A stretch of 64,000 nt of DNA from Pseudomonas sp. EpS/L25 (GCF_001512295.1 NZ_LNUP01000001.1:205232-269231); one strand, 5' to 3'; counted from the stretch's first letter, positions 9,010 to 17,593 are shown. Notes: generated by a model from the sequence alone, not told the origin. Program-made: numbers and translations.

Positions 9010-9212
9010 TCGCCACGGATGCTGCGCAGCGCATCAACCCGGTAGACGGCGATGTCTTCGTCCTGCCGGCCGGGGCTTCGATCGAGGACGCCGAGCACCT
9101 GGCCGAAGCCATCCAGGCCGCCAAGCCCGGAGTCCGCGCCGTCGTCGTAATGGGCGACCTCGAGCACCTGGACCAGGCGGCCATGGGCCGTGCTGGCTGG
9201 TACGGCCGATGA
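9006..9212 (+). CDS. Small unknown protein in lysis cassette
   Basis: A 68-residue soluble protein with a predicted alternating beta-alpha pattern (DVFVLPAG, RAVVVMGDLEHL). It is locked between endolysin and Rz by ATGA overlaps on both sides, which argues that it is a real gene. No family is recognised. Small proteins of this kind are common at this position in Pseudomonas P2-like phages. Confidence 0.7.
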   Translation: MIATDAAQRINPVDGDVFVLPAGASIEDAEHLAEAIQAAKPGVRAVVVMGDLEHLDQAAMGRAGWYGR

Positions 9213-9643
9213 TCAGCTGGAAGGAAAAAGCCCTCTTCGCGCTCGCCCTGGCCCTCACGATCGCCGTGCTGTGCCTGACCCTCTATGCGCAGGGCCTGCG
9301 CATAGACCAGGCCAACCAGAAGCGCGAGGCCGCCGAGGACCGGGTCACCCAGCTGACCGGCGAGCGCGACCACCTCACTGCCACCCTCACCGAGCAGCGG
9401 GCCGCCCAGGCCCAGCTGCAGACCACCCAGACAGACCTGCGCCGCGAGATCGATGTCCGCAAGCGCCGGATCCAGGAGCTCGAAGATGAAAACGCCGACC
9501 TCAAGGCTTGGGCTGGTCAGCCTCTGCCTGCTGCTGCTCGCCGGCTGCGCCAGCGGCCCGTCCTCACCGGCGCCGCGGCTTACCGTGAGTGGCTGTCCAG
9601 TGGTAACGCGCTGCCAGCTGCCGTCGACCGCCCCGCGCAATAA
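9209..9643 (+). CDS. Rz-like inner-membrane spanin (LysB)
   Basis: The 144-residue protein has one N-terminal membrane helix (about 6-26) followed by a long heptad-type coiled coil (about 32-95) facing the periplasm, the standard i-spanin layout. It would pair with the lipoprotein encoded in another frame inside its 3' end and fuse inner and outer membranes in the last step of lysis. The Rz1 gene begins 158 bases before its stop. Confidence 0.85.
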   Translation: MISWKEKALFALALALTIAVLCLTLYAQGLRIDQANQKREAAEDRVTQLTGERDHLTATLTEQRAAQAQLQTTQTDLRREIDVRKRRIQELEDENADLKAWAGQPLPAAARRLRQRPVLTGAAAYREWLSSGNALPAAVDRPAQ

Positions 9644-9743
9644 CGGCGAGCTCCTGGACGACAGCGAGGCCCTGGAAGCTGCCTGGGCCGACTGCGCCGC
9701 CCAGGTCGATATGGTCTATGACGCCCAGCAGGTCCACCCATGA
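9486..9743 (+). CDS. Rz1-like outer-membrane lipoprotein spanin (LysC), overlapping Rz
   Basis: The 85-residue product starts at an internal ATG in the +1 frame of Rz. It has a lipoprotein signal with lipobox LLAGC (Cys at about residue 21), then a Ser/Pro-rich stretch. Two strands of DNA information are used at once over 158 bases, as in lambda, but here Rz1 runs 100 bases beyond the Rz stop. Its own stop overlaps the next start (ATGA). Confidence 0.85.
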   Translation: MKTPTSRLGLVSLCLLLLAGCASGPSSPAPRLTVSGCPVVTRCQLPSTAPRNNGELLDDSEALEAAWADCAAQVDMVYDAQQVHP

Positions 9744-10270
9744 ACAAGCCCGAGAGCCTGCGCGCTCACCTGCTCGCTGCCGTGCCGGAGCTGCGCCACA
9801 GCCCTGACCGGCTGCTGGTCTTCATCGACAAGGGCAAGCTGCGCTGCACCGCGGCGGCCAGCCTGTCTTGGGAGTACGGCTACGAGCTCCAGGTCATCCT
9901 CACCGACTTCGCCGGCCACCCGGACGCCGTGATGCTGCCGCTGCTGGCCTGGATCCGGACGAACCAGTCCGAGCTCCTGGTCAACCTGGACAAATCCGCC
10001 CAGGGCATCGGCTTCGAGGCCGACATCCTGGACAACTCCAAGGTGGATCTGGCTATCACCCTGCCGCTCACCGAGCGCGTGGTCGTCAAGCGCCAACCAG
10101 ACGGCACCTACCAGCTGAGCCACGCGCCCGAGCCGCAGTACACCGAGTACCAGGAGCCGGCCACCTGGCAGGTCTTCGCGGGCGGCGAGCTGCTCGCCGA
10201 GTGGCAATCCGGATCCGCTGGCGACGCCCTAGCCCTGGAAACACCCCAGCCGGGCCGCAGCCGTGGCTGA
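9740..10270 (+). CDS. R: Tail completion protein R (P2 gpR family)
   Basis: A 176-residue tail completion protein with the family signatures LLVFIDKGKLRC, SLSWEYGYELQVILTDFAGH and WIRTNQ in its first half. It would cap the head-proximal end of the tail tube. The C-terminal tail (EPATWQVFAGGELLAEWQSG) is typical. It overlaps Rz1 upstream and S downstream (8 bases). Confidence 0.92.
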   Translation: MNKPESLRAHLLAAVPELRHSPDRLLVFIDKGKLRCTAAASLSWEYGYELQVILTDFAGHPDAVMLPLLAWIRTNQSELLVNLDKSAQGIGFEADILDNSKVDLAITLPLTERVVVKRQPDGTYQLSHAPEPQYTEYQEPATWQVFAGGELLAEWQSGSAGDALALETPQPGRSRG

Positions 10271-10712
10271 CCTCGAGGCGCTGGAGACCTGGCTTTCGCC
10301 GCTGCTGCAGAAGCTCGACGGCCGCGGCCGCGCCCAACTGGCCCGCAAGGCCGCCCAGCAGCTGCGCCGCAGCCAGCAGCAGCGGATCCGCGCCCAGGTG
10401 AACCCGGACGGCTCGCCCTTCGAGGCGCGCAAGCCGCGAGATCTGCGCGGCAAGAAGGGCCGCATCAAAAGGCGGATGTTCGAGAAGCTCAAGATGGCCC
10501 GGTACCTCAAGGCCAAGGGCACGCCGCAACAGGCGGTGATCGGCTTCGCCGGCCGCGTCTCTCGTATCGCCCGCGTCCACCAGTACGGACTGAAAGACCG
10601 CGCCGAGCGCGGAGCCCCCGAGGTCCGCTACGCCCGCCGGGAACTGCTGGGCCTATCTGACCGGGACCTGCAGCAGCTGCGCGACTCGCTCCTGGACGGC
10701 CTTGATTTGTAG
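10263..10712 (+). CDS. S: Tail completion protein S (phage virion morphogenesis family)
   Basis: The 149-residue protein starts at GTG overlapping the R gene. Features are an N-terminal helix (LEALETWLSPLLQKL), a basic centre (RKPRDLRGKKGRIKRRMFEK) and RIARVHQYGLKDR, the conserved core of the family, which joins heads to tails. Its TAG stop lies inside the second Ogr-type dyad, so the next transcription unit begins right at the end of this gene. Confidence 0.92.
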   Translation: MADLEALETWLSPLLQKLDGRGRAQLARKAAQQLRRSQQQRIRAQVNPDGSPFEARKPRDLRGKKGRIKRRMFEKLKMARYLKAKGTPQQAVIGFAGRVSRIARVHQYGLKDRAERGAPEVRYARRELLGLSDRDLQQLRDSLLDGLDL

Positions 10713-10726
10713 CCACTGTCGCTACA
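10708..10726. promoter_or_regulatory. Putative late-activator (Ogr/Delta) binding dyad 2
   Basis: TGTAGC-N7-GCTACA, a perfect 6-bp inverted repeat with the same TGTA-N11-TACA frame as the sites at 4365 and 16281. It overlaps the S stop codon and stands 48 bases before V. CGCGCGCGCG begins 20 bases downstream at 10746. Confidence 0.65.
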
Positions 10727-10773
10727 CAACCGCTCGGCTGCACCTCGCGCGCGCGGCCGCCATTCTCCGCGGC

Positions 10774-11364
10774 ATGACCGATATCGCCGCCCTTTCCCGC
10801 CTCATCGAGAACCTGATCCGCCTCGGCACCGTTGCCGAGGTTGACCATGGCAGTCTCCCAGACAAACGCCCTGCCCGGGTTCGGGTTCAGAGCGGCGACC
10901 TGCTGACCGGCTGGCTGCCCTGGACCGCCTTGCGCGCCGGCACCACTCGCGACTGGGATCCGCCCACCGTGGGCGAGCAGGTCCTGGTCCTCAGCCCCAG
11001 CGGCCAGACTGCCCAGGGCGTCGTGCTCTGCGGCCTCTTCAGCCAGCTGCGGCCGGCCAACGGCGATCGCGCCGGCTTGCACCGCCGCACCTACCCGGAC
11101 GGCGCCGTCGTCGAGTACGACAGCGAAGCCCATCGCCTGCGCGCCATCCTGCCCGAGGGCGGCGTCACCGACCTGACCAGCACCGGCGGCATCAACATCG
11201 TCGGCCCGATCAACCACCAAGGCGACTACACCCAGACCGGCAACCAGAACGTCACCGGCAAGGTGGTCGTCAGCGAGGACGTGGTCGCCGCCGGCATCAG
11301 CCTGGTCAAGCACAAGCATGGGGGCGTCCAGAGCGGCGGCGCCCAGACTGGAGCGCCGGCATGA
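10774..11364 (+). CDS. V: Baseplate assembly protein V / spike (P2 gpV family)
   Basis: The 196-residue central spike protein punctures the host envelope. It has an N-terminal OB-fold region (about 20-100, WLPWTALRAG and VGEQVLVLSPSG) and then a repetitive beta-helix-like C-terminus (GGINIVGPINHQGDYTQTGN) ending in HKHGGV, compatible with the metal-binding apex seen in gpV. The ATG at 10774 places the start after the putative late promoter; a longer in-frame reading would run through the operator. Confidence 0.92.
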   Translation: MTDIAALSRLIENLIRLGTVAEVDHGSLPDKRPARVRVQSGDLLTGWLPWTALRAGTTRDWDPPTVGEQVLVLSPSGQTAQGVVLCGLFSQLRPANGDRAGLHRRTYPDGAVVEYDSEAHRLRAILPEGGVTDLTSTGGINIVGPINHQGDYTQTGNQNVTGKVVVSEDVVAAGISLVKHKHGGVQSGGAQTGAPA

Positions 11365-11705
11365 ACCGCACCTCCGGCCTGACCGTCACCGACCTCGAGC
11401 ACCTGCAGCAGTCCGTGGCCGACATCCTCACCACGCCCATCGGCAGCCGCCTGATGCGCCGGGACTACGGCTGCGACCTGTTCAGCCTCATCGACCAGCC
11501 CCTCAACGGCGCCCTCGCCCTGCAGGCCAAGGCAGTGATCGTGATCGCCCTGCTGCGCTGGGAGCCACGCATCAACCTCACCCGTATCGCCCTGGCGCTG
11601 GGCGACGAGCCTGGCCAGGCCTTCGTCGACCTCGAGGGCTACAGCACCGTGACCAACACCGCCGTCAGCCTGCGGGCTCCGCTCACCCTGGGAGGCACCC
11701 GGTGA
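11361..11705 (+). CDS. W: Baseplate wedge protein W (gp25/GPW family)
   Basis: A 114-residue GPW/gp25 protein with the family markers ILTTPIGSRLMRRDYG and RWEPRINL. It belongs to the wedge core shared by contractile tails. It is coupled to V and J by 4-base overlaps (ATGA and GTGA). Confidence 0.94.
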   Translation: MNRTSGLTVTDLEHLQQSVADILTTPIGSRLMRRDYGCDLFSLIDQPLNGALALQAKAVIVIALLRWEPRINLTRIALALGDEPGQAFVDLEGYSTVTNTAVSLRAPLTLGGTR

Positions 11706-12610
11706 CCACCTTCACCCCAATCGATCTCAGCCAACTGCCGGATCCAGCCGTCATCGAAGCGCTCGACTTCGAGACCCTGCTGGCCGCACGCAAAGCCAAA
11801 ATGGTCAGCCTCTGGCCCACCGCCGAGCAAGCCGCCATCGCCGCGCGCCTGGAGCTGGAGTCTGAGCCTCTGACCAAGCTGCTGCAGGAGAACGTCTATC
11901 GCGAGCTGCTGCTCCGCCAGCGGGTCAACGAAGCGGCGCTCGCCACAATGCTGGCCAAGGCCACGGGGACCGACCTCGAGCAGATCGCCGCCGGCGTCAA
12001 CCTGACCCGCCTGGTCGTCACTCCGGCCAACCCCAGTGCCATGCCGCCTGCCGCGGCCGTAATGGAAACGGACGACGCCCTGCGCGAGCGCGTCCAGATG
12101 GCGTGGGAAGGCCTGAGCGTTGCCGGCCCACGCAATGCCTACATCCTGCACGCCCGCAACGCCAGTGGCCTGGTAGCCGATGCCAGCGCCACGAGCCCCA
12201 GCCCGGCCGCTGTGACTGTCACCGTCCAGGCTCTCACCGGCGATGGCACCGCCTCCGCAGACCTGCTGGCCACCGTCAGCAAGGCCCTCAACGACGAGGA
12301 CGTCCGCCCGGTCGGCGATCGCCTGACCGTGCAATCGGCGCAGATCCTGCGCTACCAGGTGACGGCGATCCTGCACCTGGCCAACACCGGCGCCGAAGCC
12401 GAGGTCATCCTGGCCACTGCCAAGAAGAACCTGGCCGCCTACGTTAACCAGCGGCGGCGCCTGGGCGTGCGGATCCCCCGATCCGGCATCGATGCCGCGC
12501 TGCACGTCGCCGGCGTCGCCTGGGTCGAGCTGGTCGGCTGGCAGGACATCACCCCTACCGAAGCCCAGGCGGGCTACTGCACCGCCACCAGCGTCACCCT
12601 GGGGAGCTAA
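11702..12610 (+). CDS. J: Baseplate wedge protein J (P2 gpJ family)
   Basis: The 302-residue baseplate J-like protein begins at GTG overlapping the W stop. Typical segments are an N-terminal FTPIDLSQLPDPAVIEALDFE, the middle DDALRERVQMAWEGLSVAGP, and a C-terminal RRLGVRIPRSGIDAALHVAGV. An upstream in-frame extension of about 128 codons overlaps W and V and lacks family similarity, so it was not used. Confidence 0.93.
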   Translation: MTTFTPIDLSQLPDPAVIEALDFETLLAARKAKMVSLWPTAEQAAIAARLELESEPLTKLLQENVYRELLLRQRVNEAALATMLAKATGTDLEQIAAGVNLTRLVVTPANPSAMPPAAAVMETDDALRERVQMAWEGLSVAGPRNAYILHARNASGLVADASATSPSPAAVTVTVQALTGDGTASADLLATVSKALNDEDVRPVGDRLTVQSAQILRYQVTAILHLANTGAEAEVILATAKKNLAAYVNQRRRLGVRIPRSGIDAALHVAGVAWVELVGWQDITPTEAQAGYCTATSVTLGS

Positions 12611-12613
12611 GGC

Positions 12614-13228
12614 ATGACTGCCCTGCTCCCACCCAACAGCACGCGCCTGGAGCGCCTGGCCGCCGAGGCCCTGGCCAGCATCGGCGACGTGCCGGTCCCA
12701 CTCCGCGACCTAGGCGACCCGGATCGCTGCCCGGTGGCCCTGCTGCCCTATCTGGCCTGGGCTCGCTCGGTCGACCGCTGGGACAGCACCTGGAGCGAGG
12801 CCACCAAGCGCCAGGTCATCAAGTCCGCCTACTTCGTCCACGCCCACAAGGGCACCATCGGCGCCCTGCGCCGGGTGGTCGAGCCGCTGGGCTACCTGAT
12901 CCGCGTCCGCGAGTGGTGGCAGGAAAGCCCGCAGGGCACGCCAGGCACCTTCCGTCTGGACATCGGCGTCCTCGACACCGGCATCACCGAGGCCATGTAC
13001 GACGCTTTGTCGCTGCTGATCGACGACGCCAAACCGGTCAGCCGCCACCTACAGGGCCTGGCCATCAGCCTCGAGGCCCGCGGCTCGCTCGGCCCGCACC
13101 TGGCCGCCTACAGCGGCGAGATCCTCACCGTCTACGCCTACCAACCCGAAGCCATCGTCGTCAGCGGCCAAGCCCTGCTGGCCGCCGGTGGCACCCATAG
13201 CATCGACACCCTGAGCATCTACCCATGA
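12614..13228 (+). CDS. I: Tail/baseplate protein I (P2 gpI family)
   Basis: The 204-residue protein carries the gpI signature LLPYLAWARSVDRWDSTW, with a further conserved segment YFVHAHKGTIGALRRVVEPLGY. In P2 it completes the baseplate and connects to the tail fibres. It overlaps the fibre gene H by 4 bases. Confidence 0.93.
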   Translation: MTALLPPNSTRLERLAAEALASIGDVPVPLRDLGDPDRCPVALLPYLAWARSVDRWDSTWSEATKRQVIKSAYFVHAHKGTIGALRRVVEPLGYLIRVREWWQESPQGTPGTFRLDIGVLDTGITEAMYDALSLLIDDAKPVSRHLQGLAISLEARGSLGPHLAAYSGEILTVYAYQPEAIVVSGQALLAAGGTHSIDTLSIYP

Positions 13229-15330
13229 GCCAGACCTACTACGCCATCCTCACCGCCATCGGCGAGGCCAAGCTCGCCAACGCCGCGGCGCTCAACACCA
13301 CTCTCAAGATCGCCAAGATGGCCGTAGGCGACGGCGGCGGCGTTGTGCCAACCCCCAACCGCAGCCAGACAGCCCTGGTCGGTGAGTGGTATCGCGCCGG
13401 CCTCAATACCCTGGCTGTGGACCCCAGCAACACCAGCCAGATCATTGCAGAGCTGGTGATCCCCGAGGCCACCGGCGGTAGCTGGATCCGCGAGATGGGT
13501 CTTATCGATGCAGACGGCAACCTGATCGCCGTGGCCAACACCCCACCCAGCTACAAGCCGCAGCTGGCCGAAGGCTCCGGCCGCACTCAGGTGCTGCGCA
13601 TGGTGCTCATCGTCAGCAGCGCGAGCGCGGTGGAGCTCAAGATTGATCCCAGCGTAGTGCTGGCCACCCGGCAGTACGTCGACGACGCCATCACCGTGGC
13701 CGTCAACCGACTGGACAACAAGCAGTCGGTACGCGTGGCCACCACGGCCAACCTGGTGCTGTCCGGCACGACCACCGTTGACGGCGTAGCCCTGGCCGTA
13801 GGCGATCGCATCCTGGTCAAGAACCAGGACACCGCCAGCCAGAACGGGCTCTACCTGGTCGCGGCCGGCACCTGGACCCGCGCGCTGGATGCCGACGCCA
13901 GCAGCGAGGTCACCCCGGGCCTGACGGTCTACGTTGAGCAGGGCACCGCCCAGGCCGACACCATATGGAAACTGGTCACCGATGCGCCCATTACCCTGGG
14001 TACCACGGCGCTGGCCTTCGCTGACATCACCAGCGGCTACGCCCCGCTCAAGTCGCCGGCCTTCACTGACAGCCCTACCGGACCGACGCCGGATCGCTTC
14101 GACAACTCCAAGCGTCTGGTCACCACCGAGTTTGCCAAGTTGCGCGGCCTTGAGCTGTCGGCGGTCAAGAGCGTGACCACCGCCGGCACCGCCTTGGCGG
14201 CGACCGATATCGGCAAGGCGGTTCGTATCAACCTTCCTGCCTCCGGCAGCATCCTGCTGCCCGCCACTGCTGATGTCCCACAGGGCGCCACGTTCTTGCT
14301 CAAGAACGTGGCGGCCGCGGCCGTGGTGGCGCTGACGCCTGCCGGCGCCGACACCTTGTCCCGGGCCGTCAAGCTGCTGCCCATGACCTCCCTGCTGCTG
14401 GTGGCTGTTCCCGCCGAAGGCCTCTGGGCCGTTTTGGCCGGCTCAGCCGAGGCGGTGGATGCCTTGGCCGCCGGTATTGCAGGTCAGTGGGCTTTCCGCA
14501 ACAAGCTCATCAACGGCAACTTTGACCTGTGGCAACGCGGTACGTCGTTCACGGCCGCTGGCTACTGCGCCGACCGCTGGAAGATCGACAGCGCCAGCAA
14601 TGTCACCGTCTCTCGAGGCGCCGCCTCGGCTCCCTACGGCAAGTCCTACCTGCTGCTGACTCCAACCGCAGCCAGTAACCAGCTGGGCATCGCCCAAACG
14701 CTGGACGACTTCGTTGCCATTCCACTGATTGGCAAGCGGGCAACCTTCTCGTTCCAGGCCAATGCCGGTACCGCTCAGTCCGTGACCGCCTACATCCAGA
14801 AATCGGCCACCGCCGCCTCCTCGGTCGGCGGTGCTGGGGGCTGGAGCACTATTGCCACCAAGGTCTGTGCCATCGGTTCGGCAGCGCAAACTTTCACTAT
14901 CAGCGCCGATGTGCCCAACGATGGGACGGCGAACGGTTTGCGTGTAGCGTTTTCGATCACCAACGCTACCAGTGGTGCGGGCGGTATCGGTATCTGGGGC
15001 TGCCAGCTCGAGGAAGGGCCGGTCGCGACGCCGTTCGAGTTCCGCCATCTGACGCTGGAAGCCGTGCTCTGCCAGGCCTACTACGAGGTGGGTAACTGCG
15101 CCTATGAGGCCTATGGCGCCAACCCTAACTACGGCAGCTACTGGCACCCCTGGACCGTACGGAAGCGTGCAGCGCCCACGGTGGCGCTCATCAACGCCAC
15201 CAGCGGTGCCAACTCCGGCATCCCAGCGGTTGCCTCGTCCAACCAGCAGGGTTTCCGACCCCGCGCCCTCTGTTCCACCACGGGCCAGCAAGTCTGGACC
15301 TGCGATTACATCGCCGACTCGGAGCTGTAA
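13225..15330 (+). CDS. H: Tail fibre protein (P2 gpH-like)
   Basis: This 701-residue receptor-binding fibre has a conserved baseplate-attachment N-terminus (about 1-160: YYAILTAIGEAKLANAAAL, GGSWIREMGLIDADGNL) and an Ala/Thr/Val-rich shaft with a repeat-like NGLYLVAAGTWTRALDADAS segment. A C-terminal jelly-roll-like region follows (about 425-620: NLIN-type NKLINGNFDLWQRGTSF, then SFQANAG and QLEEG). The last part is probably the host-range domain. A tail fibre assembly gene follows directly. Confidence 0.88.
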   Translation: MSQTYYAILTAIGEAKLANAAALNTTLKIAKMAVGDGGGVVPTPNRSQTALVGEWYRAGLNTLAVDPSNTSQIIAELVIPEATGGSWIREMGLIDADGNLIAVANTPPSYKPQLAEGSGRTQVLRMVLIVSSASAVELKIDPSVVLATRQYVDDAITVAVNRLDNKQSVRVATTANLVLSGTTTVDGVALAVGDRILVKNQDTASQNGLYLVAAGTWTRALDADASSEVTPGLTVYVEQGTAQADTIWKLVTDAPITLGTTALAFADITSGYAPLKSPAFTDSPTGPTPDRFDNSKRLVTTEFAKLRGLELSAVKSVTTAGTALAATDIGKAVRINLPASGSILLPATADVPQGATFLLKNVAAAAVVALTPAGADTLSRAVKLLPMTSLLLVAVPAEGLWAVLAGSAEAVDALAAGIAGQWAFRNKLINGNFDLWQRGTSFTAAGYCADRWKIDSASNVTVSRGAASAPYGKSYLLLTPTAASNQLGIAQTLDDFVAIPLIGKRATFSFQANAGTAQSVTAYIQKSATAASSVGGAGGWSTIATKVCAIGSAAQTFTISADVPNDGTANGLRVAFSITNATSGAGGIGIWGCQLEEGPVATPFEFRHLTLEAVLCQAYYEVGNCAYEAYGANPNYGSYWHPWTVRKRAAPTVALINATSGANSGIPAVASSNQQGFRPRALCSTTGQQVWTCDYIADSEL

Positions 15331-15332
15331 AT

Positions 15333-15857
15333 ATGAATACCTACCGAATGGCCGAAGACGGCGTCATCCGCCTGGCAGACAGCGCCTTCATCCCAGCCGA
15401 CGAGCGCAACAGTGACTACCTGCGGTATCTGGCCTGGGTCGCCCAAGACAATCAGCCCGACCCTTTGATGTCATTGGCAGACGCGCAGGCCCTGGCGCTT
15501 TCCGAGCTAGAAATCGGCTGCGGGAACGCGATTGCCGCCGGCTTCTACTCGGCGGCGTTGGGCAAACCCTATCGCTACCCGGCCAAATTGACCGACCAGA
15601 GCAACCTGCAGGCATCCGTCCTGGCCTCCCTCTTCCCCAGCCTGGCCGAGGACTGGACCACCCCCTTCTGGTGTCAGGACGCCGCAGGCACCTGGGCCTA
15701 CCGCCCGCACACCGCCGCCCAGATCCAGCGCGTAGGCACCGATGGCAAGGACGCCATCAATGCCTGCATCGCCCAGAAGATCCTGCTCGAGCAGCAGGTC
15801 GCCAAGGCTAAGACCCTGGCCGAGGTCGAAGCCATCACCTGGACGGCGCCGCAGTGA
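15333..15857 (+). CDS. Tail fibre assembly-like protein (G position)
   Basis: The 174-residue protein lies where P2 has the fibre chaperone G. It begins with a short beta segment (YRMAEDGVIRLADSAFIP) and then DYLRYLAWVAQDNQPDP, typical of fibre-tip-associated proteins, and has a helical C-terminal half. It may be a chaperone or remain on the fibre tip. The assignment rests on position and on the N-terminal pattern only. Confidence 0.65.
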   Translation: MNTYRMAEDGVIRLADSAFIPADERNSDYLRYLAWVAQDNQPDPLMSLADAQALALSELEIGCGNAIAAGFYSAALGKPYRYPAKLTDQSNLQASVLASLFPSLAEDWTTPFWCQDAAGTWAYRPHTAAQIQRVGTDGKDAINACIAQKILLEQQVAKAKTLAEVEAITWTAPQ

Positions 15858-16285
15858 TCCGCCTGGCCCTGTACAAGGCGCCGGGTGACACCTACGACCG
15901 CCTCATCCGCGCCTGGACCCGCAGCCCCTACTCACACTGTGAGCTGGTGCTGCCGGACGGCCGCTTCGTCACCAGCTCGCCGCGGGACGGCGGCGTGCGC
16001 GCCAAGGTGATCGAGCAGGATCCAGCGGTCTGGGACTTCCTGCCTCTGCCCTGGATCCAGACCGCCCACGTCGAGCAGCTGCTCGAGCAGGAAGCCGGCA
16101 CCGGCTACGACTGGCTGGGCATCCTCGGCAGCCAGGTGCTCCCCGCCGGTATCCAGAGCTGGTCGCGGTGGTTCTGCTCGGAGTTCTGCGCCCACGTTCT
16201 GGACCTGGAACAGCCACACCGCTACAGCCCCGGGCAACTGGCTGAGGCCGTCCGCTGGGCCTCGAATCTTGGCTCGCTTGTGTAG
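15854..16285 (+). CDS. Permuted NlpC/P60-like (YiiX/papain-fold) protein
   Basis: The 143-residue protein has a His near the N-terminus (YSHCELV, about residues 25-31) and a Cys near the C-terminus (WFCSEFC, about 107-113). This is the reversed catalytic order of circularly permuted papain-fold enzymes such as YiiX/YebB. It starts at GTG overlapping the previous stop and ends inside the third Ogr-type dyad, so it belongs to the fibre operon. A peptidase or amidase acting on the cell envelope during entry is plausible, but the substrate is unknown. Confidence 0.65.
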   Translation: MIRLALYKAPGDTYDRLIRAWTRSPYSHCELVLPDGRFVTSSPRDGGVRAKVIEQDPAVWDFLPLPWIQTAHVEQLLEQEAGTGYDWLGILGSQVLPAGIQSWSRWFCSEFCAHVLDLEQPHRYSPGQLAEAVRWASNLGSLV

Positions 16286-16299
16286 CGGCCACCCCTACA
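16281..16299. promoter_or_regulatory. Putative late-activator (Ogr/Delta) binding dyad 3
   Basis: TGTAG-N9-CTACA, extended outward to TGTGTAG/CTACACA (16279-16301), in the same frame as the dyads at 4365 and 10708. It overlaps the stop of the preceding gene and precedes the tail sheath gene by 79 bases. CGCGCGCGCG begins 17 bases downstream at 16317. Confidence 0.68.
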
Positions 16300-16378
16300 C
16301 ATCCCGCCCCGCGACCCGCGCGCGCGGATCCGCCAGCCTGTGCAGCGTCACCTACCCACCTGCGCAGGCTTACCCCCC

Positions 16379-17545
16379 ATGGCTGACTACCATCACGGCA
16401 CGCGAGTCCAAGAGATCAATCAGGGCACGCGGTCCATCTCCACCGTTTCCACCGCCATCGTTGGCATGGTCTGCACCGGCAGCGATGCCGATGCCACCGC
16501 ATTCCCCCTCAACACCCCGGTCCTGCTGACCAATGTCCAGGGCGCCGTCGGCAAGGCCGGCACCAAAGGCACGCTCGCGGCCTCCCTGCAGGCGATCGCC
16601 GACCAGGCCAAGCCCATGACCGTCGTGGTCCGCGTGGCAGAAGGCGCCACCGCGGCCGAGACCACGTCGAACATCATCGGCGGCGTCACTGCGGGCAAAT
16701 ACACCGGCATGAAGGCGCTGCTCGCCGCCAAGGCGCAGCTCGGCGTGGTGCCCCGCATCCTAGGCGTGCCCGGCCTGGACACCCAGCCCGTCACCACCGC
16801 CCTGGTCGCCATCGCCAAGCAGCTGCGCGGCTTCGTCTACGCCAACTGCAACGGCTGCGCCACCAAGGAAGAGGCCGTCGCCTACCGCAATCAGTTCGGC
16901 GCGCGTGAGCTCATGCTGCATTGGCCGGAATTCCTGGCCTGGTCCACCAGCGAGAACAAGACCGTCACTGTCAATGCCACCGCTCGGGCCCTGGGGCTGC
17001 GTGCGCAGCTGGACCGCGATATCGGCTGGCACAAGACCCTGTCCAACGCCACCGTCGAAGGCGTGACCGGCATCAGCAAGGATGTCTTCTGGGATCTGCA
17101 GGACACCGCCACTGACAGCGACTACCTCAACAGCAACGAGGTCACCACGCTGATCAACCACGACGGCTACCGCTTCTGGGGCTCGCGCACCTGCAGCGAG
17201 GATCCGCTGTTTGCCTTCGAGAACTACACCCGCACCGCCCAGGTGCTGGCCGACACCATGGCCGAGGCGCATTTCTGGGCCGTGGACAAGCCGATGCACC
17301 CGAGCCTGGTGCGCGACCTGGTCGAGGGCATCAACGCCAAGTTCCGCGAGCTGACCCGCCAGGGCTACTTGCTGGGCGGTGAGTGCTGGTACGACGCCGA
17401 CGCCAACGAGAAGGAGTCGCTCAAGGCCGGCAAGCTCTTCCTGGACTACGACTACACCCCCGTCCCGCCGCTGGAAGACCTCACCCTGCGCCAGCGCATC
17501 ACCGACCGTTTCCTGGCTGACTTCGCGACCCGCGTGAACGCCTGA
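16379..17545 (+). CDS. FI: Tail sheath protein (P2 gpFI family)
   Basis: The 388-residue contractile sheath subunit starts with the family sequence YHHGTRVQEINQGTRSIS and contains GVPGLDTQPVTTAL and the C-terminal DYDYTPVPPLEDLTLRQRIT that interlocks neighbouring subunits. The ATG at 16379 is chosen because it gives this conserved N-terminus, although only a weak AGG lies upstream. It opens the third late operon. Confidence 0.95.
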   Translation: MADYHHGTRVQEINQGTRSISTVSTAIVGMVCTGSDADATAFPLNTPVLLTNVQGAVGKAGTKGTLAASLQAIADQAKPMTVVVRVAEGATAAETTSNIIGGVTAGKYTGMKALLAAKAQLGVVPRILGVPGLDTQPVTTALVAIAKQLRGFVYANCNGCATKEEAVAYRNQFGARELMLHWPEFLAWSTSENKTVTVNATARALGLRAQLDRDIGWHKTLSNATVEGVTGISKDVFWDLQDTATDSDYLNSNEVTTLINHDGYRFWGSRTCSEDPLFAFENYTRTAQVLADTMAEAHFWAVDKPMHPSLVRDLVEGINAKFRELTRQGYLLGGECWYDADANEKESLKAGKLFLDYDYTPVPPLEDLTLRQRITDRFLADFATRVNA

Positions 17546-17557
17546 TCCTGATCACTC

Positions 17558-17575
17558 GGCGCCCCCTGGGGCGCC
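17558..17575. other. Perfect GC hairpin between FI and FII
   Basis: GGCGCCCC-CT-GGGGCGCC, an 8-bp perfect inverted repeat with only two unpaired bases and no T-run. It lies in the 48-base gap before the tail tube gene and could stabilise or process the mRNA. Confidence 0.55.
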
Positions 17576-17593
17576 CTCTGGAGAGCCGCCCCT

